Assembly: GCA_963828855.1 (NCBI GenBank) | Contig: CAWHGB010000001.1 | Location: 62,001 to 126,000, forward strand | DNA from: CAVVEQ01 sp963828855 | Lineage (GTDB): Bacteria; Chloroflexota; Anaerolineae; Anaerolineales; Anaerolineaceae | Reading direction: 5' to 3' | DNA: 64,000 bases | Part shown: one piece after another, positions 36,748-45,168 of the stretch | Position numbering within the stretch: the stretch's first letter is position 1 | How the letters are laid out: each line of letters starts with the position of its first letter | The notes under the pieces: generated by a model | Database searches by the model: none | What the model saw: only the letters and a program-made list of their open reading frames with translations | Told to the model about the DNA's origin: nothing | Translations under genes and position numbers: made by a program

Positions 36748-37780
36748 ATGGATTCCCCTTGGTTGAGCCAATTAAAAGGCGACCCCCTGCCCTGGCTTCT
36801 GGAAGAACAGGACCCCGAAGTTCGTTACCTGACCCTGCGGGATCTGCTCGACCGTCCCGCGGATGACCTCGACCGTATAAAGGCAAAAACGGATTGCTGC
36901 CAAACCGGGTTGATCGCCAGGGTCCTGGAGGAAATGAATCCCGCCGGTTATTGGGTGAAACCTGGACCCGGTTATTACCCCACTTACCGTGGCAACAGTC
37001 TGGTACAGTCATCCTCCTGGCGCAGATGGGAGCGGACTGGAGCATGGATGGAAGAATCGCGACCGCCTGCCAGTACCTGCTCGACCAAAATATGGGCGGA
37101 AGGGGAATCTTCTCCTATAACGGGAATCCTTCAGGAACGGTGGACTGCCTGCAGGGGAACCTGTGCGAATCATTCCTGGAAATTGGCTGGGAGGATCCCC
37201 GTCTTGGAAGAAGCCTATGAGTGGATGGCTCGTTCCGTCACCGGGGAGGGTGTGGCTCCCAAAGAGGACCGGAAAGCCAAACTGCGGTATTATGCCGGCA
37301 AATGCGGTCCCGGCTTCCTTTGTGGCGCGAATTATGGTCTGCCTTGCGGGTGGGGCGCTGCCAAGGTCGTGCTGGCGTTTGGCAGACTTCCTGAATCCAA
37401 ACGTACCCCGTTGATCAATCGGGCCATCCAGATGGGCGTGGATTTTCTGCTTTCAGTCGATCCCGCTACCGCAGATTACCCGCGAACAACCAAGAGCCCC
37501 AAATCGCTGCTGGTGGCAGTTCGGCTTCCCGGTTTTTTACCACACCGATATTTTGCAGGTGGTCGAGGGATTGGTGCTGCTGGGGTATGGCCGGGACCCC
37601 CGCCTGCAGAATGCCATGGATCTGATCATTTCCAAGCAGGATGACTCTGGCCGGTGGGCATTGGAGTATTCCTACCGCGGCAAGATCTGGGTGGATATCG
37701 GTGATACCGGCGCGCCAAGCAAATGGGTGACCCTGCGGGTCCTGCGCATGCTAAAGAACATGGAAAGAATCGTCGCCTGA
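36748..37780 (+). CDS. Alpha/alpha-toroid (prenyltransferase/squalene-cyclase-like fold) protein of unknown function, frameshifted
   Basis: No enzyme family can be named. The N-terminus PLPWLLEEQDPEVRYLTLRD looks like a helical repeat cap. Later parts carry short repeats with the QD-SGRW-type signature of toroid proteins (LIISKQDDSGRWALEYSY), plus DCLQGNLCESFLEIGW and several CG/GW pairs (CGPGFLCGANYGLPCGWG). The parts lie in at least three frames, changing near 37010, 37200 and 37525. Rejoined length is about 340 residues. It has no signal peptide. The Cys-rich middle might bind metal (inference). It may be co-transcribed with the AOR gene, 41 bp upstream. Confidence 0.6.
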
Positions 37781-37877
37781 TAGAATCGGCCGGGATTGAG
37801 ATCAATCATTTAACTTGAAACCAAAGAAATCGATCAAGAGACAAACCATAAATCAATCGTCCGGAGGCAGAAAATGA

Positions 37878-38419
37878 ATGATCCAGCCAGGCAAGCCCGA
37901 AAGCGAGACCCTCTTGTGCCGACCGCACTGCTCAGTCGGCATGGTTCTCGCTGCGATCCTCATCCTGGGTATCGGTTTTCTGGGGTGGACCAATAAACAG
38001 GGCTTTCTCGGAACGTATGCCCCCATCATCGCGGATGTGAACCTCATCGCCCAGATCGCACTTCTCAGGTGTGCTGATCGCAGGGTTGATTGATGATAAA
38101 ACGAAAGAAAACCGCAGAGCACCGCTACCTTCAGACAGCCGTGGTTCTCTTCAGCACGGTTCTGACCATCTTTATTATGTGCGGAAGGTTTTTCCTGCTC
38201 TATACGCCGGGGAATTTCGGCTGGCAGCTGATCGTGCACGGCATTCTTGGCCTGGCTGCGATCGTGATGGGTATTTACCTGATTCTACTAATGAATAACC
38301 GCCTGGCAAAGCGCTGGCGGACGAAAAAATGGAAGCTGCTGATGCGGGTGGACTGGGCTCTATTCCTCCTGGTGGTGCTAGGTGGTTTCGTCATTTATTG
38401 GAGAATGTATATTCCATAA
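37878..38419 (+). CDS. Multi-pass membrane protein of unknown function, frameshifted
   Basis: About 175 residues when rejoined, with five hydrophobic helices: MVLAAILILGIGFLGW, LIAQIALL plus SGVLIAGLI, VVLFSTVLTIFIMCGRFFLL, LIVHGILGLAAIVMGIYLIL and FLLVVLGGFVIYW. The frame changes near 38065, where the second helix is split. The C-terminal 109 residues are uninterrupted. A DUF420-like quinol-oxidase-associated protein is possible, but I cannot confirm it. It lies upstream of the methyltransferase at 38585. Confidence 0.55.
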
Positions 38420-38469
38420 CTTGTTGCCGCGGTTTTCGTTTTTCCTCCCGTGCAACGGACCAATTCTAT

Positions 38470-38483
38470 TGGACAATCGTCCA
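38470..38483. promoter_or_regulatory. Operator-like palindrome TGGAC-AATC-GTCCA
   Basis: Second occurrence in the window of TGGAC-N4-GTCCA (first at 18353-18366). It lies 101 bp before the membrane methyltransferase start, in the intergenic region, where a repressor could act. Confidence 0.45.
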
Positions 38484-38584
38484 GGATTGAAATTATTCTG
38501 TCATACATGTATATGGCTCCCGGCTTGTGTAAGCTTAATGGGTAAGCCCGCAGGATTCAACCTGGTGAAAGAAAGGAAAGGGCA

Positions 38585-39301
38585 ATGGAAGGAAAAAAGG
38601 AACCAAAACTTGCATTCCGGCTCATCCTGAACCTTTTACTGCTCGCACTCTATTTCCTGATCCCTTTTATGGCTTCGGGGGATTGGGGCTGGGCGCAGGC
38701 CTGGATTTTTCTGAGCATCAACGTGCTCTTTTTTCTGGTGAGCCGGATCATCGCCATCCGGCTGAATCCGGATATTATCCGTGAGCGTGTGACTGCATCG
38801 TCCAAATCCGATACCAAGAATTGGGATAAATGGTTGATGCCGGTCATGATCGTCTTTCCGGCTCTCATCGGTCTTGTTGCAGGGTTGAATCACCGCTACG
38901 GATGGCCCCCGGTTGTGCCATTGAGCCTTCAGGTCGTTGGATTAGTTATTTACATTTTGGGTCAGTGCTTTGCCACCTGGGCGATGTCGGTAAACACCTT
39001 CTTTTCATCGCAAGTCCGCATCCAAACCGACCGGGGTCACCGCGTGATCTCGGAAGGACCTTACAGGATCATCCGCCATCCTGGATATGCGGGTGGTATT
39101 CTGGCGATCATTACGAGCGCGTTGATCCTTGAATCCTACTGGGCATTAATACCCGCCATTGCCAGCATCCCCTTCTACTGCCTGCGGACATCGCTGGAGG
39201 ATAAAACCCTTCACGCTGAACTTCCCGGGTATCAGGAATATGCGCAAAAAGTGAGATTCCGCCTGTTTCCCGGGGATTTGGTAATCCTGGGCGGGGGTTA
39301 A
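38585..39301 (+). CDS. Isoprenylcysteine carboxyl methyltransferase-family membrane protein
   Basis: A 238-residue membrane protein with an S-adenosylmethionine-binding C-terminal region. The family block is VISEGPYRIIRHPGYAGGIL (about residues 152-171), then DKTLHAELPGYQEYAQKVRF. Bacterial members methylate unknown small or lipid substrates; no prenylated-protein role is established. Four to five membrane helices come first. A palindromic site lies upstream. Intact. Confidence 0.87.
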   Translation: MEGKKEPKLAFRLILNLLLLALYFLIPFMASGDWGWAQAWIFLSINVLFFLVSRIIAIRLNPDIIRERVTASSKSDTKNWDKWLMPVMIVFPALIGLVAGLNHRYGWPPVVPLSLQVVGLVIYILGQCFATWAMSVNTFFSSQVRIQTDRGHRVISEGPYRIIRHPGYAGGILAIITSALILESYWALIPAIASIPFYCLRTSLEDKTLHAELPGYQEYAQKVRFRLFPGDLVILGGG

Positions 39302-39333
39302 TCAATGGCGAGGTTGGCGATCCAAGGAGCGAT

Positions 39334-40323
39334 ATGAGAACCATCGAATCCCAAAACTTCCGCGTGCACGAGCTTGCCGATGGCGTCTTTGCCGCCCTGG
39401 ATAACAAGCAGGGCTGCGCTTCCAGCAATTGCGGGATCGTCGACCTGGGTGGAAGAACGGTGGTATTCGATACCAGCGAATCGCTGCGATCCGGCGCGGA
39501 ACTGAACCGCCTGGCGGAGGAGCTGACCGGGCAGGCTGTCACCCTGATCGTTCATCAGCCACCGGCACGCGGATCACTGGACTGGCAACCAGGAGTTCCC
39601 GGAAAACGCACGCATCTATTCCACGCCCGCGGCATACCGAGGGATGCAGGAGGAGATCGAGGATCTGAAGGACCCGGCTGCGCTAGAATCTGCCTACGGG
39701 GAAGCGATTCGCAGAACGAGAAGTCTGCTCGCTACCGAAAAAGATGAAACCCGTGTCGCCGTGCTACAGAGCGCCCTGCGGCGGAATCGCTGCGGTCTGG
39801 AAGAGCTGCCGCGCTTTGCCCCGCGCCTGCCGGATGTCACCTTCGGGTCAGAGATGGTTCTCAAAGGTGAAAAACGCTCAGTCACCTTCCGCCCCCTGCC
39901 CCCTGCACACACCAATGGTGATTGCCTCATGCAGATCGACGGGGAACCCATTCTTTTCCTGGGGGATATCGGGTTCTTTAAGACCCACCCCTTCATGGTC
40001 GGCTGCGATCCCATCGGCTGGATCCATCAATTGGAGGAGCTGGAAAAATCCGTCCTGGGAAACGCTGGTTCCCGGCCACGGACCCTTGGGTGGAAAGGCA
40101 GACCTGCGCGGGATGCGCGAGTATATCCAGGCGCTCGGGTCAGCGGGTGGTCATGGCTCTGATGCAGGGCAAGGATAACCGCTTCGTTCTCGAGCAGCCC
40201 CTCCCGGAGGTCTGCCGGGGGTGGGAACCCACCCTTTCCCGCTACCAGAAGAATATCAACTACCTCTTCGACTCATCACCGGCAGCATCTACCGGGGGAG
40301 GATTCCACATGAAAACCCGGTGA
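39334..40323 (+). CDS. Metallo-beta-lactamase-fold hydrolase, frameshifted
   Basis: A zinc hydrolase of the MBL superfamily, about 320 residues when rejoined. The first frame gives VHELADGVFAALDNKQGCAS and SSNCGIVDLGGRTVVFDT. Near 39550 the frame changes to SHRHADHWTGNQEF, the HxHxDH metal motif. Next come PLPPAHTNGDCLMQIDGEPI (third ligand His) and ILFLGDIGF (Asp ligand). Near 40065 another change gives TLVPGHGPLGGKADL (last His). The substrate is unknown. The gene ends as the DUF885 gene begins. Confidence 0.8.
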
Positions 40324-42105
40324 TTGCCCTTGCCTTATTGATCCTCTCTCATCGCCACTACCAGCCTGCACTCCCCAGCCTCAAGCCCCCACCCCCAACC
40401 TGGCTGAAACCGCCGCCCCCACCTTCGATCAATTCGTCGATGTATCGTTCAAGGACCTCCTCCGCCGCGACCCGGAGTTGGTGACCGTCCTGGGGGTCTC
40501 CGAACTGCTCGGATGCGAAGAACGACCAGCTCACCCCCTTGATACGATTCATACTTGAAGGAAACCCGGCAGTTAGAAACGCAGACTCTGGAAAACCTGC
40601 GGCGGTATGACCGGACCACCCTTTCCCCGCAGGAACAGCGGATCTACGACACTTACGAATGGTACCTGGATGACCTGGTGCGCGGGCATGAATTCGCCTA
40701 TCGCAACTACCTGGTTTCGCAGATGATCGACAGCCCCGACCAGGTGCTCACCCAGCTTTTCCGCGATCAGCAGCCGGTACACTCGGCGGAGGACGCGCGC
40801 CAGTATATTCAACGGCTGGGAGAGATCAATAAGAAGATGAAGGAAGTGGTCGCCGGGCTGGAAAGCCCGCCAGGCGAACGGGGTTGTATTGCCATCCATG
40901 CTAATCGATTGGACCCTTTCCGGGATCACCCCGCTTGCCATCAACAGCCCGAAGTCCTCGCCCTTTCTACACCGGGCTGGAACAAAAACTGGAACCGCTC
41001 AGCAATATCACCCCAGCGGAAAAAGAATCGCTGTTCGGGGAGGCGGAAGCGGTCATCCGGGATTCCGTCCAACCGGGTTTTCAAAACCTGGTCGATGAGT
41101 TGGAGACCCTCAAACAATCCGCCCCCCGGCAGATAGGCCTTGGCTCACTCCCGGACGGGAAGGAATACTATGCCTATCTGCTGCGCCATCACACCTCCAC
41201 AGAAATGAGCGCGGAGGATATCCACCAGCTTGGTCTTTCCGAATTGGAGAAGATCCACGCGGAAATGCGCAGGGTTTTCACCTCGCTGGGGTACCCGGAG
41301 GAGGAAAACCTGCCGGAGCTCTACCAGCGGGCTGCCCGGGATGGCGGCATCCTTGAGGGAAGCGAGGTTTACGATGCGTACTTGCAGGTAAGATCGAGGA
41401 AGCGAAAACCGAAACCGCGTCCCCTCTTTTCCCGGGTTCCCAAAGCGGATGTCATCGTGCAGCCTGACCCCATTGGCGGTTTTTACATGCCCCCCTCCAT
41501 GGATGGTTCCCGGCCGGGGATTTTTTACGCTTCCACCGGCGGCAGCACTCCCAAATATGTGATCCCCACCCTTGTCTACCACGAAACCATTCCCGGGCAC
41601 CATACCCAGTTGGCACTTGTGGGTGAGCTGGGCTTGCCCCTTTTCCAGACTGTGGCAAGCTTCAATGGTTACGTGGAAGGCTGGGCGCTCTATGCCGAGA
41701 AGCTGATGGCAGAAAACGGGGTATATGATGATGACCCTTACGGTTACCTGGGGTACCTGCAGTTTGCCGCACGCCGGGCAGCCAGGTTGGTGATCGATAC
41801 GGGCATTCACACCAAGGGATGGAATATCGATGAAGCCACCCGGTTCATGGTGGAGAACACCGGGATGGGGGAACGGGATTCCAAGTTTGAAGCCGCACGC
41901 ATGGCAGTCATGCCCGGGCAGGCGGTTTCCTATTACATCGGGTATCATGAAGATATTGGAATTACGCGAGAAAACCAGGGCTGCGCTCGGAGAAAAATTC
42001 GACCTGCGCGCCTTCCACGATGTTGTCCTGAGTCTCGGTCCGGTCCCGCTATCCGTTCTGGAAATTGCTGTGGATGACTTTATCGAGGCAGAGGACTCCC
42101 GCTAG
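40313..42105 (+). CDS. DUF885-family peptidase-like protein, multiple frameshifts
   Basis: A probably exported zinc-peptidase-like protein of about 590 residues. The N-terminal MKTRVIALALLILSLIATTS is a signal sequence (frame broken within it). FKDLLRRDPELVTVLGVSEL is the typical start of the mature part, then RYDRTTLSPQEQRIYDTYEW. The diagnostic motif is PTLVYHETIPGHHTQLAL (HExxPGHH), followed by GYVEGWALYAEKL. The C-terminus is ALGEKFDLRAFHDVVLSLG and VPLSVLEIAVDDFI. Frames change near 40350, 40400, 40555, 40880, 40975 and 41965. It closely follows the MBL gene; an AGGA precedes the ATG. Confidence 0.78.
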
Positions 42106-43366
42106 AAAATAGAATGCCTGCTTTATCCCAATAACCCGGCAGATCTCCCTGGCGGCATCCTCCGCGCCATTCTCCTGGCGGATCTTCTCCCCCAGTTCCG
42201 CTGCAGCCTTTCGCATCGTCTTCGAACGGGTGGCGGTGATGGCTCCGGCGAGCGCTTCGGCGGTCAGCTTCTTGCGCGGGATCGCCCGCGGCCCAACCCC
42301 CAGCTCCCAGACCCGCCTGCCCCAGGCGAGAGTGTCGTTCCCAAAGGTGACCACAATGGAGGGTACCCCAGCGCGCAACCCTGCTGCGGTGGTGCCAGCT
42401 CCGCCGTGATGCACAACGGCCGCCATGCGCGGGAAGAGCCAGGCGTGCGGCGCGCTCTGCAGTCGGAAAACGGTCGCAGGAATGTCCATCTTCTCGGAGA
42501 GCCCTGACCAGCCTGTGGCTAAAATCCCGCGCATCCCCGTCCTCTCGAGGGCATCCAGCACCAGGCGGGTGGTTGCCTCTGCCTGCTTGTTACCGCCCAG
42601 GCTGCCAAAACCGATATACACCGGGGGTTCCCCATTGTTAAGGAAATCCAGCAGTTCGCGGGGTGGAGACCATCCCGGTTCCTCATCCAGGAACCAGAAC
42701 CCGGATTGGTGAACACGTTCAGGCCAATCCGCCGGGCGCGGGAAGACGTGGTTGCTGCAGGAAACGACCATGGCGTCCGCCTTTCCGTAAGGGCAGGAAA
42801 GATCATCCGGGGCTACGCCAAACTGTTTTTTCCAGAAATCCCGGGTTGGCGATTTGCCCGCCGACCACATGATCTGCTCGAACGCTCTGTGGGTCAGCAG
42901 GTTGTAGGCTTTTCCCAACCGGGGACCAGCATAGGAGATAAGGGATGGATACTCACGGGTGGGGGTCATCGGAAAGGGGGTCGCCAGGATGGCGGGGATC
43001 TTCTTCTGGCGGGCAATGAAATACCCAATCGCCGGGCCGGGATGGAATATGACCGCCTCGGATCCCTCGCAGGCCTGGTAGAACTCGGCTTGCTTTCCAG
43101 AGGCAAAAGCTTTCAGGGTTTTAAAGCTGCGCAATACCTTAAGCGGGTTATCCGCCTGCATGGCTTCTGTACCCGCTGCGCTTTGTACCACCTGGGTGAT
43201 ATCTCCCGGAGAGCGGAAATAACTCCAGGCCTGCCCCACGGACAAGATCTTCATAAATCGCGAAGGTGGCGATGCGTACCGGATGCCCCGCTCGCTTCAG
43301 CGCTGCGCCGAGCGCAAGATAGGGTTGTGTATCCCCGCGGGAACCCGCGGCAAGGATGGTGATCAT
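42049..43366 (-). CDS. GT1-family glycosyltransferase (UDP-sugar dependent, MGT/UGT80-like), frameshifted
   Basis: Transfers a sugar from a UDP-sugar to a lipid or small hydrophobic acceptor. The N-terminal MITILAAGSRGDTQPYLALG is the hallmark of sterol and macrolide glycosyltransferases. The donor-binding motif HHGGAGTTAAGLRAGVPSIV lies near residue 325, and FGSLGGNKQAEATTRLVL earlier. The frame changes near 43205 (ELFPLS to GDITQVVQS). The ATG at 43364-43366 overlaps the presumed TGA of the MarR gene. Its end overlaps the convergent DUF885 gene by about 57 bp, so the true C-terminus may be a little shorter. Under MarR control it may inactivate a toxic compound (inference). Confidence 0.85.
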
Positions 43367-43822
43367 TGGTGGAATTCTCCTGGCGATGATGCTGGTTGTA
43401 TTGGTTGACCAGTTTTTGCAGGGCGGCTTCAAACGCAGCCAGCTCCGTGTGGGGTAAGCACAGACTGAATGAACGTCTCGGTAATCCTGGGCAGTCAGCT
43501 CCTTCAGCTGGGCGAGCTTCTTCGCCTTCCGCGGTCAGCTCCAGGTAATGCACCCGGCCATCACTGATTGGAAGGAGTCTTGCGGACGTAAGCCCTGCTC
43601 GATCAATCGGTTCACCGCTGCCGTGGCGGAAGGCTTGGTCACCTTCAAGCGCTCCGGCGATGGCGGTGACGGTGGCCTGCTCCAGCTCACCGATCGCTTC
43701 CAAGTATTGCAAGCTGGCTGACTGTCAGATTCATGAATCCCGGACAGATTCCCCGGGTTCCCCCGCCCCGTTTCCAGCGTCCGGTCGAGGGTTTCAACGA
43801 ATTGAAGAAGCAGTGTCTGCAT
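43363..43822 (-). CDS. MarR-family transcriptional regulator, multiple frameshifts
   Basis: A winged-helix repressor of about 150 residues when rejoined. Segments in different frames: MQTLLLQFVETLDRTLE; LQYLEAIGELEQATVTAIAG; LKVTKPSATAAVNRLIEQGL, the recognition helix; and DGRVHYLELTAEGE, the wing. The end reaches the glycosyltransferase ATG. MarR proteins release DNA when they bind phenolic or other toxic ligands. A perfect palindrome sits directly before its ATG, and the glycosyltransferase follows, making a two-gene response unit. Confidence 0.75.
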
Positions 43823-43823
43823 A

Positions 43824-43848
43824 ATGATTAGTTAGGCTAACTAATCAT
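43824..43848. promoter_or_regulatory. Candidate MarR operator, 12-bp perfect inverted repeat
   Basis: ATGATTAGTTAG-G-CTAACTAATCAT: both arms are perfect with a single central base. It starts 2 bp before the MarR ATG, so bound repressor would block the promoter or ribosome site of the MarR/glycosyltransferase unit. The TTAG core resembles known MarR-family sites. Confidence 0.8.
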
Positions 43849-43868
43849 AAAAGATGCTCCCGTGGTTG

Positions 43869-44258
43869 TCAAGCCAGTCTGATTCTGCTGGAGCCAGGAT
43901 CCCCTTTTATCGTTTCGTACCCCGCCAGCACCCCAAGCAGGTTTTCCGGCGAATAGGCTTTATTAAAGAAATACCCAACACCGGCTAATTCCACCTGGTG
44001 GCGTAATTCCGGGTCAGTCCCCAGAATAACCAGCGCTGAGCCTTGCGCTTGATCCTGAATTGAATGAAGGAGATCCCCGGTCAGCGTTACCCCATCCAGG
44101 TCCAGGATGATGACATTCGGCCGGGTAACCTCCGTGAGAGCGAGTGTATCCCTCAGATTGGCAGGCGACCCAACCACCTCCCAACCCGGCTGGCTTTGGA
44201 TCAATGCCCGCAGAGCAAAGATCTGCGCTGGTGAACTTGACTCGATTAAAAATTTCAT
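43869..44258 (-). CDS. Response-regulator receiver-domain protein (single domain)
   Basis: A 129-residue REC-like protein. FLIESSSPAQIFALRALIQS replaces the usual acidic pocket start, which is degenerate here; the acceptor is NVIILDLDGVTLTGDLL (Asp near residue 55); the switch Thr/Ser is VILGTDP; the conserved Lys is FFNKAYSPENLL. No output domain. The missing acidic pair at the N-terminus suggests weak or no phosphorylation. The ATG 44256-44258 is the start that begins at the domain edge. The partner kinase is unknown; the nearest is at 45161. Confidence 0.75.
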   Translation of the reverse strand: MKFLIESSSPAQIFALRALIQSQPGWEVVGSPANLRDTLALTEVTRPNVIILDLDGVTLTGDLLHSIQDQAQGSALVILGTDPELRHQVELAGVGYFFNKAYSPENLLGVLAGYETIKGDPGSSRIRLA

Positions 44259-44529
44259 CCTCGTCCTGAAAAGTGGGAAGCCGAAGGAGTGACCAGCTCT
44301 TCCGGCTTCCGCGGGATGGGGGAGATTGAAATGCTTCTGCGGGTGTCGGGTAGAGCCGGCTACAATCTGTGCGAGCCCGTCCACATTTCACCCTGAGGAT
44401 ATCCCTTCCGGGCTGCCTGTGCATCATCCACACGGATAATTCGGTATGAGACAACTGTACTACCCAAAAAATTGCATCCGCGCGCTGAATAGCCCGTGGA
44501 TGCTGATAGGAGAATTTTCGGGAATGAAA

Positions 44530-45168
44530 TTACTTGACCAGCTTGTTGCGCAGCGCCACCGAAACTGCCTCGGCGCGTTTGGCGACCCCAAGTTTGGATA
44601 GGATATTGCTCACATGTGCCCTCGCGGTGGAGCGGCTGATGCACAGCTTCTCAGCGATCTCGGGGTTGGAACAGCCCTCCACCATCAGGGCCAGCACCTC
44701 GCGCTCGCGGGGGGTCAGGTCATCTCCCAGGCGGGGTTCCTGCGCGTGCAGAATCAGTTCCTGCGTGACCTCGGGCGCGATGGCAGGCCTTCCCTGGCGG
44801 GCGGCGCGGATATCTGCAAGCAGCTCCTCCCCGCTCACGTTCTTCAACAGATACCCGGCTGCTCCCAGCTTCAGAGCTTCCTGCACCTGGTCGCGCTCCT
44901 GGAAGCTGGTGAGGATAAGCACCTTGATGGCAGGGTGTTTGGCGCGGATGTTTTTGAGGGTTTCCATGCCGTCCATGCGCGGCATGATCAGGTCCAGCAG
45001 AACAACATCCGGAGAAAGTTCGGCGCAAAGCTGCAGCGCACGGACGCCTTCGCCCGCCTCCCCCACCAGACGGATATCAGGCGCACCTTTCAAATAAGCG
45101 GCGATCCCCTTGCGTACCATGTCGTGGTCATCCACAACGATCACGCGGATCTCGTTCGTTTCAACCAT
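44530..45168 (-). CDS. NarL/FixJ-family response regulator
   Basis: A 212-residue DNA-binding regulator, intact. The receiver domain has IRVIVVDDHDMVRKGI (acidic pair), SPDVVLLDLIMPRMDG (phospho-acceptor Asp near 58) and KVLILTSFQ with the conserved Lys in YLLKNVSGEEL. The C-terminal LuxR-type helix-turn-helix is LTPREREVLALMVEGCSNPE, then ISRSTARAHVSNILSKLGV. Its start overlaps the end of the sensor kinase gene by 8 bp, so the two form one two-component pair. Targets are unknown. Confidence 0.93.
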   Translation of the reverse strand: MVETNEIRVIVVDDHDMVRKGIAAYLKGAPDIRLVGEAGEGVRALQLCAELSPDVVLLDLIMPRMDGMETLKNIRAKHPAIKVLILTSFQERDQVQEALKLGAAGYLLKNVSGEELLADIRAARQGRPAIAPEVTQELILHAQEPRLGDDLTPREREVLALMVEGCSNPEIAEKLCISRSTARAHVSNILSKLGVAKRAEAVSVALRNKLVK

